64,000 nucleotides of DNA from NCBI RefSeq assembly GCF_000247695.1, contig NW_004624805.1, positions 7,366,198-7,430,197 on the forward strand, in the 5' to 3' direction. The notes under the pieces are model-generated. The model was not told the DNA's origin and ran no database searches. It was given only the letters and a program-made list of their open reading frames with translations. A program made the position numbers and the translations under genes. Position 1 is the first letter of the stretch. Each line of letters begins with the position of its first letter. Of the stretch, positions 45,954-57,970 are shown one piece after another. The stretch comes from Heterocephalus glaber. Taxonomy: Eukaryota > Chordata > Mammalia > Rodentia > Bathyergidae.

Positions 45954-48457
45954 AATTTGGCTTTTTGAAGCCCTGGTATGTTTTCAAGCTGACCCCGGGT
46001 TCAGCGTTAATTTTCAGAATGGCCCTGCACATTACTTTGACATCACTCCTCTGTGGTGGTCTTTTCTCCTTGGGCCGCAGGGATGTGAGCTGTCCCTTTT
46101 CCACTGACCTACTGTTTCCTGAGATTGTAGGCTGAGAAAGCAGTAAGATCTGGACTTTTAGGGAAGAGTGTCAGGAAGCAGGAGTGCGAGGCCTGGGTGG
46201 TGGGCAGTGGCTCTGGCCTGTGGCTTCTGGCCCCTGGGAAAAGAGCTCCGTTTCCTCAGTGCAGAGCTGTGCGGTCAGGGACTGGCACCCAGGCACTTGC
46301 AGTGTGTAAGCTGCTCATGTGAACTCGCCTGCACTTTTCAGAGGGATCGCAGAGCATATACAATAAATGAGATGAATTCCTTGTGTATTTTGGGGGCCTC
46401 TAGGGCAGGAGCAGAGCGGACACCAAGGTGAATGAAATAGACCCTTTCACAAGAACTCTTGACAGAATTCTCCTCTGTTAACTCTGTTGTGAGGATGAAT
46501 TTATCTGCTCAATGTCATTTGAATAGAATGCCTATGTTCTGTACATTCGTGGACTCAAAATTGTTCACTGATATGCTTTTAATATCCACTATTATTGAAA
46601 TTAGCACGGGGGTGAAAGAATTTTAGATCCCACTTGCTGCAAATATATGTTGGTGTGACATTTCTTGGGAAAGTGCAGTTGGGCCTCCTTGTGGCATTTA
46701 ATCCCTCAGATCACTCTGCTCTACCAAACCATCCTTTTCCCATCCCCATGAAACCATGCTTCCTTGCATTTATACCACTTCTTCTCAAATTGTTTTCACA
46801 GAAGAATTGGTAGAAACCTGCAATCTTCTTTCAGGTTTTGGTCCTGGTTTCAGCACACGCTCTATATTCAAATTAGCTTTCTTAATGCAACGCGTAGCCA
46901 CCTCTGTTCCTAAACCCTGACATCTCCAGTTGTCTACATTTACTGGAGTCCCCTGTGCACCACACAGCTGTAGAGTTGCTGTGGGGACTGAATATGGGGT
47001 CCGGGAGAGGCTTACCCAGACCAAGTGCACCGTCTTCCGTTCTCGGCTTGGCTGTCCTTTCCTTGCCCTCTGCCCAGCCACCTAGCCACACGCCTAGACC
47101 TGATTTAAATAGGCCTCAATTCTGCATTTTCATAATTATGCATTTTGATTGTCTTTTCACTCCACTGCCTTTGTATTAGTCCAGCCCCTCATGACGTCTT
47201 CGTTATTGCACTAACGAGCTATGGGTGTTTACCCTCCCATTCCTTTCTCTGTGCCCCTTGAAACTTTTTCAGGATAAATGCAGATTAAGTGGCTTCGCAT
47301 TAAACGGCAGGTGCGCACAGTCTTGAGGGTGGAGTTCCTGTGGCTTGGCTTGAAACTCAGTGCTTTTGGTCTTCATCTGTTAACCTCAGTCTCTGGAAAC
47401 TTTCTCAGTAATAGTAACAGTAGCTAACATTTATTAAGCACAGGGAGTATTCTGAGCTGTTTGTCACCAATAAAGAAACACAGGACTGAGGGGTGGGTGG
47501 GTGCACAGGTGGGGACTGGCTGCTCACAGCCCTGGAGCAGATGGGGTAAGAACCTCAGGGTGTGACATGGGCCCCCCTCTGCAAACCCCTGGATAACCTG
47601 ACTCCCTCACCTCTTCTTCGTCACCCGTGGGGATGTTTTCTGCGAGAAGCAAATGGAAGAGAGCCGTTGGCTTTCCTCTGAATAAGTTTCCTTTAAAAGT
47701 TAAAGTTCTCAAATTCTTGGTACTTGGCTAAATCCATTAGATGGCACTGGTATTTATCTTCCAAAAAATCTGCATTGAATTTTAGTGTGTAAAGCAGTCT
47801 GGGTTGGTAGAAATACTAAACTTGTACTCCTTTTTAAACTGTCAAATGTGGGGGAGACGATTGGCACACAATGAGTATTTATTCTGTGTTCACTTTTTAA
47901 AAATATTGCTAAACAGGTTAAAGTAATGAAGAGTTGATAAAAGAATTTTATTATTTAGTTACTTTTTGAATAAACCTGCCAGTTGATTAAAATGAGCCTA
48001 ATTTAATCAGCATTGTGTCGCACACTGAAGATAATTTGGGCTAATGTCAAGGACACTGTTATCTCTCTTTTGTAGAAGGTATTGAAATAATGAGTATAAT
48101 ATATATACATAAAAAAAGAAGTTAGAAAATGTTTGAAGCTTTTTCATCTCTGCCCCGGGTGGATATTTAAAAATCGCACTCTTTCTTTTTTGCATGCAAA
48201 TTAAACTGAAAGTCATTTTGTAATGTAACATTGGGCTTATGTTTTACAAAACAAATAGATTGAACTTTGATCTTTTGCTAATATTGGCTCCCAGTTGTCA
48301 GAATGAATACCAGCTTTTTTATTATGCATCATTCTAAATTGAACTTCCTTGTTCAGAACTTGGAACAAAACTAGCACCTTTTAGGCACCTTAATTTGATA
48401 ATAAGTCACTGTTTAGTAGCAACTGCACTTCAGCTTTTTTCTCTTATGACACCCCTA
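45954..48457. other. Unique intron, no gene seen
   Basis: A small MIR-like piece may lie at 47395-47465. The stretch 47970-48240 is AT-rich with homeodomain and GATA-type cores. No gene recognised. Confidence 0.5.
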
Positions 48458-48470
48458 CCCCCCCCCCCCC
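48458..48470 (+). repeat. Poly-C tract (C13)
   Basis: Thirteen consecutive C within ACACCCCTA...ACCC. Confidence 0.95.
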
Positions 48471-51330
48471 ACCCTTGTCCTGTTTGAATAGAGTCATCTG
48501 CATTCCTTTTTTCTTTTAAAGAGTTAAACTCTCATTTTTCTGATGTTGCTTTTAATCAGGAGCTGAGTGATCCTGGGGGTCGTCACTGGTTAATGGGATT
48601 CCTGACTCCCAGGTGAGTCCTCTGAGGAACTGGCAGGTTGCCTTGGGAGCAAGGCTGGCTCTTTGAGTTGGGAATACAGTATTCTCTCTTGTTGAAGGTC
48701 AGAGACAATGATCTGCTTGGCCTTGCCGGATCATCTCCAGGTCTAGCTGTGTGGCGACTTGGTGGGTGACATAGTGCAAATTGCTTAGCAACTTCCCAGT
48801 TCTGATTGATCCACCAGAGCCACAGCCAAGTGTTGTTTTTTGTTTTTCTAGTGCTCTTATTTTTAAACATAATTCACAAAATTTAGAACTAAGGAAGGAA
48901 TCCTTCCAACTATTGTAGGCTGGAAAGTTTTCTATTACTGATTGCCAAAAAATAAAGCATTAGCTAGATACTTAGATTTGACTGGAAACTTTATTGATTT
49001 TTCTCTTAACGCATTCAGTGAACTAGGTGATGCATTGATTAGTGGAAGGATGTGAATGTCTGAGGTGTAGAAGATACTGTTACTTCCTGCAACAACAGGC
49101 GGACGTCTGTCCCCTGTGTTTTGGGGACATCTGATGCGAGCTCCAGCAGAGAGCTGGGATGCAGGTAGCAAGGCAGTGGTGGTAGTTTAAGTGGAGCTCT
49201 CACTTTGTTTCCACCCAGAGGCTTGGATCCTGCTGGTTGCAGGTGGAAGGAGGGTTGGAGGGTGACCTGGGGATATCTAGACAAGGTTTCCAGGACAGTT
49301 GTACATGCTTTCACTTTCAGTCTCACTTAGTTTAAAAGGTGAAAGGTATAAAGAGGGCTTTCCTAACTAAGGAGCTCAGCCTTGTTTTGGTAATCTTACC
49401 AAATAAAAGGAGAAGTCAGGTGAGCAAAAGATCAGGGTGTGGTCCTGCCTGGTGTTGATTGTAGTTGTGTTTCTGGAATGAGGGAGGCCTGGGTAGGGAT
49501 TAGAGAGGATTTATGATGTGGAGAGGAACCTGGAGTTGAGGGTGGGGCAGTGATTCCTCTAGTTTAGGAAGAGAGTAGCAGTATACTTGCTTCTGAAAGT
49601 TTGGGTAGCATCGTGGTTGGTGCTGCAAGACTGGTACTGCGACTTTTAGTTAGAGCTCAGGGCAAGATATTGAGAGGCTATGTTCACACATGGGGATGGG
49701 GGTGTGTGCATACACCTGTGGTTTTTGGCTCCTTTCATTCAACCTTATTTCTTCTATGATGTTGGACTTTTCTCTGATACAATTTTAAAGGTGAAATCCT
49801 TGATCCCCAGATTGGCATTTATTGAGGAAGTGACTCATGCAGGATTCTCCTACTTAGGATTTACCATGGCAGCTATTCCTGAATACATATGTTCCCCGTA
49901 TGAACTGTCAAGCCAGATTGTCCACAGGCTAAAACATAGCATGCTGTTGTGTTCTACTTACGTGCATTACTCACTGTTAGGTAGATAAATGTTAAGAGTC
50001 GAAGGGTGTGAGGACCTTGTAGACGAGGGACCTCATAGATGATGGAGAGTAGCCTCCAAAATCTGAAAAAATCAGCCGGGCTTGAGGCACAGTGTTGTCC
50101 CATCTCATGGTAGAATTAAGGCAGAGAATGCCAGGGCTTTGCTATTCTTAGCTTAGTCAGAAGGAGAAGTAACTAGCCTTTAGCGAGCTCATGGTATTTT
50201 TCAGTTCTTCACTATGCTTTGGGTCTGTTTTTTTTCATCAGCCAAAACATACTTAATTCTTAACATGCTGATGAAGCACAGAATTAATCTTGCATGTATA
50301 ACATTTAAAGTTTTCCAGTGACAAACTTGAGGTTCTCCTGTAGTGACTCTGGTTTTATTGGTGTAGCATGTATTCCTATTACAAAACTTCGTTGGCCCAA
50401 ATATATTCTTTTACAATTGTTTTGCTTACTCATCCAGTAAAACATTAACTGTATTTAAATGAGTTTTTAATGAACCATGATAGCAAGTAAGGCTCAGAAT
50501 GATTAAGGATTTGGTATTGTGTCTCTGTCATTAAAGTAAGTTTAGTCATCAGAAAGCTTACAAATTGATTTTATAGTTCCTTTTTCTCCATGTCTACCTA
50601 ATAATTAGTTACTGTATCATTACATTTCCTTCTGGGGTTATTTCTCAGTCTTACCATGGTCTCCTTGAGAGAAAGATGTATGTGTTCCTGATAAAAAAAT
50701 CACGATTAATGCCATCTCCTCCGATTTGGAGAATTTCTGTATGCTATTAACCAATTTCAGAATTACTTTGCCTCTATCCTTCTGAGTGCTCTTGGCTTTC
50801 TGCTGTCACTTAAGGAGTGGTATGATGTAGTTGTAATCTCACAGAGAGGGACAGATGGGGCAGTGACACGCATGATGTCGGGGGCCATTGTACCTGACAA
50901 GTGGGTCAGCTGCTCACAGCTATGTTCATTTGCATATTTTCTTTGTGGTTTGTGCTTCACATATCCAAGGCTATTAGTTGAACATAACTCTCAAACCGGG
51001 AATCTAATTAGTCTAAAGGTTTGGTGGGTGATAGAGTGTATTCCCCTGAGGAATGGCAGAATTGAGTCTCGGCTCTGAAATGTAACCACCGGGATGGAGG
51101 AGTGTCCTGGCTGGATGGATATCTTTCACTGTAATTTCCAGATGGAGCAGAAGATCTCAGGCATCTGCCATGGGGAGATGCCACCTTCTTACTGGATGCC
51201 TTTAGTTCCTGTGGGACAAGTGACCTCTGACCTCTGACAGGTAGTCATGGTGGTGGTTCCCCAAGTCCAGGTAGGAGTGGAAATGTCTTGCCCTTTCCTA
51301 GATGATGTGTTGTTTGAAATGGCAATAATT
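48471..51330. other. Unique intron, no gene seen
   Basis: 2.9 kb without a recognised gene or repeat. Confidence 0.5.
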
Positions 51331-51341
51331 AAAGATTTATC

Positions 51342-51468
51342 TCAGCTGGTGGCACACACCTGGAATCCCAGGATTTGGAAGGCTGAGGCAGGAGAATTGC
51401 CATGAGTTCAAGGGCAGCCTGAACTATAAAAGTGACACCCTGTGTCAAAAAACAAATGAACAAACAAA
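51342..51468 (+). mobile_element. B1 SINE (no duplication) with 11-bp TSD
   Basis: CAGCTGGTGGCACACACCTG, GGAAGGCTGAGGCAGGAGAA and GAGTTCAAGGGCAGCCTGAA, then an A-rich tail. The 29-bp duplication is absent. TSD AAAGATTTATC is perfect at 51331-51341 and 51469-51479. Confidence 0.9.
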
Positions 51469-51479
51469 AAAGATTTATC

Positions 51480-52331
51480 AGATTTCTTTTCCTGTGTTTG
51501 GTAACACACTGCTAATTTACATAAACACGTTATTGCCTAGTTAGTTTTCCTTTAGTGCTACACGTGATGAAGAGTGCTTTTATGGGAGACAGTTGTAAAT
51601 GAAAATATTTTTAAAATAAGGGATGAGTAAAGGGAGCCCCCAGATACTTGATGAAATTTACCTTTTTTGATACTTTCCACAAAATTTTCAAGGTGCTTCC
51701 ATGGTACAATCCTCATCATAGGAATTCATAGATTAACCTCTGGGAAGGAAAAGTGACTGTTGGATAATCAGTAATCCAGAGTTATGTTACCGGAGCGCCT
51801 CACCACAAGTGTAAAACACAGGTATGTCCAGGTGCTTGGTCTTTACTGTTAAGTTTTGGAAAACTGGATGCAGTTTACCGAGTGCTCACAGTGCTGCTGG
51901 GCTTACTTCCCGTTGCACTTACTCTTGTAGGCAGACCTGCCCATGACTCTTCCTGCCGCTGCTCAGAGATGAGCTCCCAGCTCTGCTTGCTGTTGACCCC
52001 GTCGATTCTGTAGAATCGTGCCGCTGGCGTCCTCTCGTCTTCACATGAGCGCGGGCTTTGGAGGCCGTTCCCAGTTTTAGTTTTCCCCGTGGTTTGGGTC
52101 TTCCCCGGGTGAAAACTGTATGCCTTTCTAAAGAATTATGCCTCCATTTCAGAGTCAAGTAATTCCATATATGAATATCAAATATCCCGGGAACATTCCT
52201 GCGACCTGTCATGGTCAGCTTCCCGAGGATGTGTTTAGCCTGTTGCTGAAGAAAACAGACATGGAGAGAGCTCTCTCAAGAGAGGTGGCCATAAAGTGCA
52301 TTCTGCATGTGTGTGGATGCTGAACCTTGAG
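51480..52331. other. Unique intron, no gene seen
   Basis: Nothing recognised. Confidence 0.5.
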
Positions 52332-52400
52332 CAGTGATGGCAAACCTTTAGAGCTTTCAATGTTAATAAACAGCTGGCCGCGGCATGAGGTTTTCAAGCA
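52332..52400 (+). mobile_element. hAT-like rodent repeat fragment (URR1-like?)
   Basis: CAGTGATGGCAAACCTTTAG shares its start with the 37115 copy, one CAG-type terminus being intact. The right end is unclear. Confidence 0.5.
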
Positions 52401-52918
52401 ACTACTTGACCTAAATCACCTGCCATTTTCCTGTATGAAGCCAAGGCAGAACCTGCACATTCTTCTGATTTTTTTTTTTTCAAAGGCTCCCTGATTAAGA
52501 CTGAGTGATGCTATCACCAGCATGGAATTGTTCGCAATTATCTTGATTACCTTCAGGTGAATTCAGCAAAATTTTAGGTGGTGGCCTCAAAATTACCTTG
52601 ATTTGGCAGGGTGGGCTATTACCTTTGGTTAATCAAGAACGAACAGAGTCCTTTTTAGAGACCTGCAGGTGATTATATTCTGCAGTCACTCAGTGGGCCG
52701 TGCTGTTGATGTGGTGGTGGTTCTAGAAGCAGGAGGGTTTTGTTTGAAGTCAGGTGGCCTTGATTTCCAATCTCAGATTCATCCTGTCATTACTTCATCT
52801 CTGGCCATATCACCGAGGGGGAAGTGGAGCAATTGCAGAACTTTTCTGCTTTTAAATGTTGGAAAAAGCGTTTTCTAGGAAAGCTTTTTCCCTTTCCTTT
52901 CCCAACTTTTTTATATGG

Positions 52919-53057
52919 CTTTTTGAGACAGGGTCTCAATATATGGTTCAGTTTGACCTTGAACTCACTATGTAGCCCAGGCTGGTCTCGAACTTGTGGT
53001 GATGCTCCCACCCCAGCCTCCCAAGTGCTGGGATCACACACGTACACCACCAGGCCC
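52919..53057 (-). mobile_element. B1 SINE, minus strand, with internal duplication
   Basis: GAGACAGGGTCTCAATATAT, two successive copies of the 'ttgaact...' unit (TTTGACCTTGAACTCACTAT and CTGGTCTCGAACTTGTGGT), then CCTCCCAAGTGCTGGGATCA. Confidence 0.88.
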
Positions 53058-53290
53058 AACTTCCAGTTTTTTGAAACAATTTATTGCTATGTAGAACCAA
53101 AACACACCAATTAAGCTTTGTCTCATTCTGCATTATTCTTGGAACCGATCCTTACATTTATAAAAAAAAAATCCACATTTGTCAATCACCACCATATAAT
53201 TTAAGAATAGTCAAGTGATAAATGTGTGCTTGCTCTGTTCTAAAAATTGATATACCCTATCTCTTTATTTGTCATGACAAGTAGGCATTG

Positions 53291-53365
53291 ACACTGTTAG
53301 TTTCTTCTTCCTGCCATAAGAAATTACCAAAAACTTGTGGCTTAGAACAATGCAAGTTTGTTGAT
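53291..53365 (-). mobile_element. Older MaLR (MLT1-like) LTR, first piece
   Basis: GTTAGTTTCTTCTTCCTGCC then AATTACCAAAAACTTGTGGC reads as the reverse complement of an MLT1-type LTR 3' end. It is interrupted at about 53366 by a younger LTR and resumes after 53810. Confidence 0.6.
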
Positions 53366-53800
53366 TGTTATGGCTTATATCTAGATGTCTCCCCAAAGCC
53401 TCATACCCTCATATATGGGGCTTTTTGGAGGTGGCTGGATCTAGGATGAATGAATATGGACTAAGGGTGTGTGAATATGGATTAAAGACATGCGATAACT
53501 AAATTAGTCCTCTGATTGGTTTAGCATAATTCTGGGTGTGGATAATGGGAAGGCCCAATCTGAGTGTGGGTGGCACCAACCAATATGTTTGTAGTTTGGA
53601 TGGAATATAAAAGGAAAATGAAAGACAGGCTCACTGCCTTCTGTCTGTTCTGCCATGGACTGTTTCTTCTCTGCAATACCCCTCTGCCATGCCACCCTAC
53701 CTTGGAGCCAGCCGACTATGGACTGAAACCTGCACAAACTATGAGCTTAACTTGTGGGTGTTGGGTATTGTGTCTCAGCAACGAGAAAGTAACTAAGACC
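53366..53800 (+). mobile_element. MaLR LTR nested in an older MaLR LTR
   Basis: Starts TGTTATGGCTTATATCTAGA, contains GACTATGGACTGAAACCTGC and ends in GTCTCAGCAACGAGAAAGTA followed by ACTAAGA. This is the MaLR order of the 19358 copy. The precise 3' end and TSD are uncertain. Confidence 0.75.
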
Positions 53801-54120
53801 TTAACTAAACAATTCTAGATGGAAGTCTCACTGTGGACAAACCACTGTATTAGCAGAGCAGTGTCCCTTTCTTGAGTTCTCGAGAATCTCTTTCCTGGCC
53901 GTCTAAATGCTGTTCGTGTTCTTTGGCTGAGAGCTCTCTTTCTTTATCCTGAAAGCCATCAATATGGCATTTCTCCCTGACATCTCTCTCTGGCCACAGA
54001 TAGGGAAAGTTCTCCACTTTCCAGATTGGTGATCTGATGGGACTCACCAAATAATCCAGGACAATCTCTTCATTTCAAGGTCCGTAATCTGAACCCCATT
54101 TGTAAACTCCTTCACTGATG
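53801..54120 (-). mobile_element. Older MaLR (MLT1-like) LTR, second piece
   Basis: AATTCTAGATGGAAGTCTCA, GTTCTTTGGCTGAGAGCTC and AATAATCCAGGACAATCTCT continue the reverse-complement MLT1-type order broken off at 53365. Confidence 0.6.
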
Positions 54121-55396
54121 GCAGGGATTGGTACATGGCCAACTGCGGCCATTCTGCCTAGTACAACTGCCACCTGCGTTTCCAGATCAGGAAAGGCTTG
54201 GAGATGTTCAGGAGGTCAGTGCTCTCACCAGTGGTCATCTAAAAGACAAGGTGGCAGCTGGTTTTAAAAGCAGCTCATTCCAGATGCTGTGCTTTGAGTG
54301 TCAATGCTCCATGCAACTGTGGGCTTTCAGCTCATCATTTTACCCATTAAAGTGGCCACACTGGATCTAGTGGGCGTAGAAGCATTTATGTGTGATGTTT
54401 ATGTAACAGGTTTTCTTTGGGAAGGCTCTTACATTTCCGAGAATTAAAGTGACTGGTCCTGAAGTATGTGGAAAATGTGTGGCACTTGTGGATGCTCTCC
54501 AAATCCAGCTGTCTTTTCTCACGGAGACCTGACTGGTAAATGGGACAGAAGGGAGATCAAGTAATAACTATTGAAAATTTTAAACATGAACTTTAGAAAG
54601 TGATCTACTTCATGGACAGCAATGAAGATTCCATCTGTCAAAATACAGAATTGAGTTGCATTTCAGAGATTCAAAAGACATTTCCTTTACTTTTTGAAGG
54701 TCATGGTAGAGATTTTTAATATATGGTGTGTTTGTGAAGGTCCCATTTTCTTTTGCTATGTATGCTTGTAGAGTAGGTTTTCTAAAATTATATATCCTTC
54801 CTAATTTAACACAAAATTACTTCATATCTGCACCTGGCACTTAAATTTTGGTTTAAAAGAAAGCTGTAAAATTGTGTGTTATTGGCATATTGCAAATCAC
54901 CAACTGTGATTCTGCCACTGAAATTCAAACAGCATTTGTTCATGACACCATCCAGATTTCATAATCCTTGTTTTCTAAAAATGATGGGGATAATTATTGA
55001 AACTAATATACATGTATAAGCTCTTCCATCATATGTGGCATTTAAAGATTCATTCTGTGTAATTTTCTGTCTCCATTTTCAGTTTGCAGAAAGGACTGAA
55101 TTCTTTAGAAAAAATATCATTGTGAAAAGTTAATAACAAACTTGAATTTCATTTGCTTCCAATTAAACACCAAAATGTCAAAACTTAATATCTTCAAAAT
55201 GCATATTAAGCCTCATACCTTGTGAAAAGTATATTATTAAAATCAAGTGTAGAAACCCTAAGTCCTGATCAAGAGCTCAAAATGGATATTATTAGTTTCT
55301 CAGACTTGCAGAAGTACCTTGATTTTTAGTTTTAATTCCTAAATTGAAAGCATAAAATGTGGTGTTTCCTGAAAGATAGACAATCTAGGGGAGGGT
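54121..55396. other. AT-rich unique intron, no gene seen
   Basis: Nothing recognised. Confidence 0.5.
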
Positions 55397-55602
55397 GGTC
55401 AGACTGCAGCCCAAGGGCACATTTGTCTACTACCTGCTTTTGTAAATAAAGTTTTATTTAAACATAGCCACACTCAATTTGTTTGTGTGTTGCTGTCTAT
55501 AGCTGTTTTTGTGTTATCAGGGTCAACTAAAATAATGTGGACCACAGCTGTGAAAGTGTTTACCCTCTGACTTTTTCAGGAAGAGTTTGCTAATCCCACA
55601 TC
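55397..55602 (+). mobile_element. Ancient hAT-type DNA transposon
   Basis: CTACCTGCTTTTGTAAATAA, AGTTTTATTTAAACATAGCC and TCAGGAAGAGTTTGCTAATC follow an old mammalian non-autonomous element. In other genomes its copies run from 'ggcaaactatgg' to 'agtttgccgacccctg'. The left terminus here is decayed. Confidence 0.7.
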
Positions 55603-57016
55603 CCAGGGCTTCTAGTACAGGAAGACATTTGCCAGTGAATGTCAGATAAATAAGCTGATGTACTTAGGAAACATGGAAACTTTGGTGTATACCTACAAAC
55701 ACTTTTCCATTTTTTGTAGCCATTAAGGTTTTCTTTCTGCTTATGTTGCTTATTACAAGGATGAGTGGTCCAAGTATTCATCATACTTTGCTTTCTTCTT
55801 GACACTTAACCTCCCACTGGATTATTTAATCAGCTAATTATATATTATACCACAGCAGGGTTCTGAGCTTCCTGTTTGTCTACATGTCTCTATGATGTTA
55901 TAATGGTTTTATTTCATGAATTGATTAATGATATGCAAATATTCATGAAAATGCACTTGTTCAAAATGACAGAACTATGAAATAAGGATTGTAATTATAA
56001 ATACTGTCCTTCATCTATGGATGTATCTTACTATCCTTTGACTCATAGGAATATGGGCATTGAAAAAGCATGGGTTGGAGCCAGCAGAGGTGATTCATTT
56101 CTGCCATACCCAATGGCTCCTCTTGGAATGCTGATCTTAGTTGCTGTGGATTGTAGGTGAATGACTATGGAGATAGGAATGTGTTAGACTTTTTGTGTGT
56201 TTTATTTTCATAAGTACCATGTTAGTGTATAACATTTAAAAATTTCAATTTGAAATATTTTAAAATTCCAGAAGAGTTGGAAAGTAGACTGTTTGAAATG
56301 TCCTTCATTTATCTGAAATATATTAACGTCCTATATAATCACAAAATGGTTATCAAAAAGAACACTGCATCAGTACTGTCAACTAAGGTTCAGAGTTTAT
56401 TTAAATTTTGCCTCTTTTACTGACACCCTTTTTTCTAATCCAGGATACATTAGGGATCGTATTCCATGAAGTTCTCATTTTTCCTTTGTCTCCAATTTAC
56501 AGAATTTCAGCATTCTTTCTTTTACTTCCATGACCTTTTTGCTCTGGGAGTGTAATTTTGTGGAATGTCCTTCCACTGGGGTTTGTCTGATGTCTCGAGA
56601 TTAAATTGAAGTTACACATGTTTGGCAGAAGTGATATTGTCTCCTCTTCCCTGCACTTGGGCACATGATGTCACATGATAGCGACGCATCTTATCACCAG
56701 TGAATGTTGTCTGCCATGTTTCACCATTGCAGTGATAAGTTGTTCTTCCTTTTTTAGTTGAAACAGCTCATGGGGAGTCATTTAGAGATGTGAACATAAC
56801 CCGTTTGTCATCATATTCCCATGCATTACCTTTAGCATCCATTGGTAGATCTCATCTACAAATTATTACTGTGGAAGTTGCCTAGTGATGACTTCTATTT
56901 CCATTATCCCAAATATTATTTGGAACACCACAGTAGGGAAGAGTTGTCTGTTTTTGACCATTTATGAAACCATGGATGTTATTTTATTCTTTGGGTTATC
57001 ATTCAATGCTGTCATT
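55603..57016. other. AT-rich unique intron, no gene seen
   Basis: No gene or repeat recognised. Confidence 0.5.
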
Positions 57017-57018
57017 GC

Positions 57019-57179
57019 TTTTTTTTTTTTTTTTTTCTTTTTTGAAACAGGGTCTCACTGTGTAGCCCGGGCTGGCCTTGAGCTTACTCTGTTGGCCAGG
57101 CTGGCCTTGAACTCGAAGCAGTCCTCCTGCCTCAGCCTCCTGAGTGCTGGGATTACAGGCACTCACCACTACACCAGGA
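57019..57179 (-). mobile_element. B1 SINE, minus strand, with internal duplication
   Basis: T-run, GAAACAGGGTCTCACTGTGT, duplicated unit (GGGCTGGCCTTGAGCTTAC and CAGGCTGGCCTTGAACTCG), then GTGCTGGGATTACAGGCACT. Confidence 0.93.
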
Positions 57180-57446
57180 CTGTTTATTGCTGAAATTTTT
57201 GACACAGGTAGCCCCATCAAGTTGGCATCTGCTTCTCTTCTTTGTGCCTTCATCACTTTTGAATAATTATTACTCTCAGCATCACATGCCATTCCAGTTT
57301 ATTCTGGGTTTTTCCTGCCCCCAGCCCTAAAATCAGCCACTTTCCCAAGGAGCCCTGTTTCGTTTATTGGAGAATAATATTAGGAACCAACATATCAGCA
57401 ACTAGATAGCCTTGTTCTATGCCTTTCAATTAACACAGCCAGGAAG

Positions 57447-57970
57447 TACAAGGGGTAATAAAAATATGTGGTGAATGTTTGAATTTTACAAATTTATTGT
57501 AGTAAAAAACACATTCCATTAATCTCCCCCATGCCTCCACCACTTCTAACACTTACCCCACCACTTTTGCTACTGGCTGTCCTTTCTTGTCTTTACAAGG
57601 TGTGATAAAAAATATGGTGAGTGTGCTACTGTCGTGTGCCAGCCGGGGGAAGGGCATTCTCGTTAGAACATCATGCTGTGTCTGCATCTGCCTCATCACT
57701 GGGTCTGGCCCTGTGTGACTTCTGGCTCTTCTCTAAGTCAAAGTCATCATGAAGGATACACATTTTGAATTGATTAGGGACACTGAGGCAGCCACGATGG
57801 CCCAACTAAAGACACTCACGAGAGAGGACTTCCAGAAGTGCTTCAGAAAGTGGCAAGAATGATGCTATTAAGTCTTTGAAGTAAAGGGATTTATTTTGAG
57901 GGAGTTAATAGCAACATGTCCCTTACTGAAGTAAATTTTATTTAAACATTGTATTTTTTCTTGTTTGTAC
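57447..57970 (+). mobile_element. Decayed mariner-like DNA transposon
   Basis: The left end GTACAAGGGGTAATAAAAAT and the reverse complement of the right end, GTACAAACAAGAAAAAATAC, are imperfect inverted repeats. At 57760-57868 a frame reads AQLKTLTREDFQKCFRKWQE and then a stop. The next codons, with stops, still track the mariner transposase C-terminus (a W..rW.kC....GeYfEGd pattern). The catalytic D,D,D region is absent, so the element is dead. A second left-end-like motif at 57594 suggests a nested or rearranged copy. Confidence 0.65.

Noticed and set aside
57760..57868. Transposase-like reading frame as a functional gene
   Set aside because: Only the C-terminal tail remains; stop codons and frameshift follow and the catalytic part is missing.
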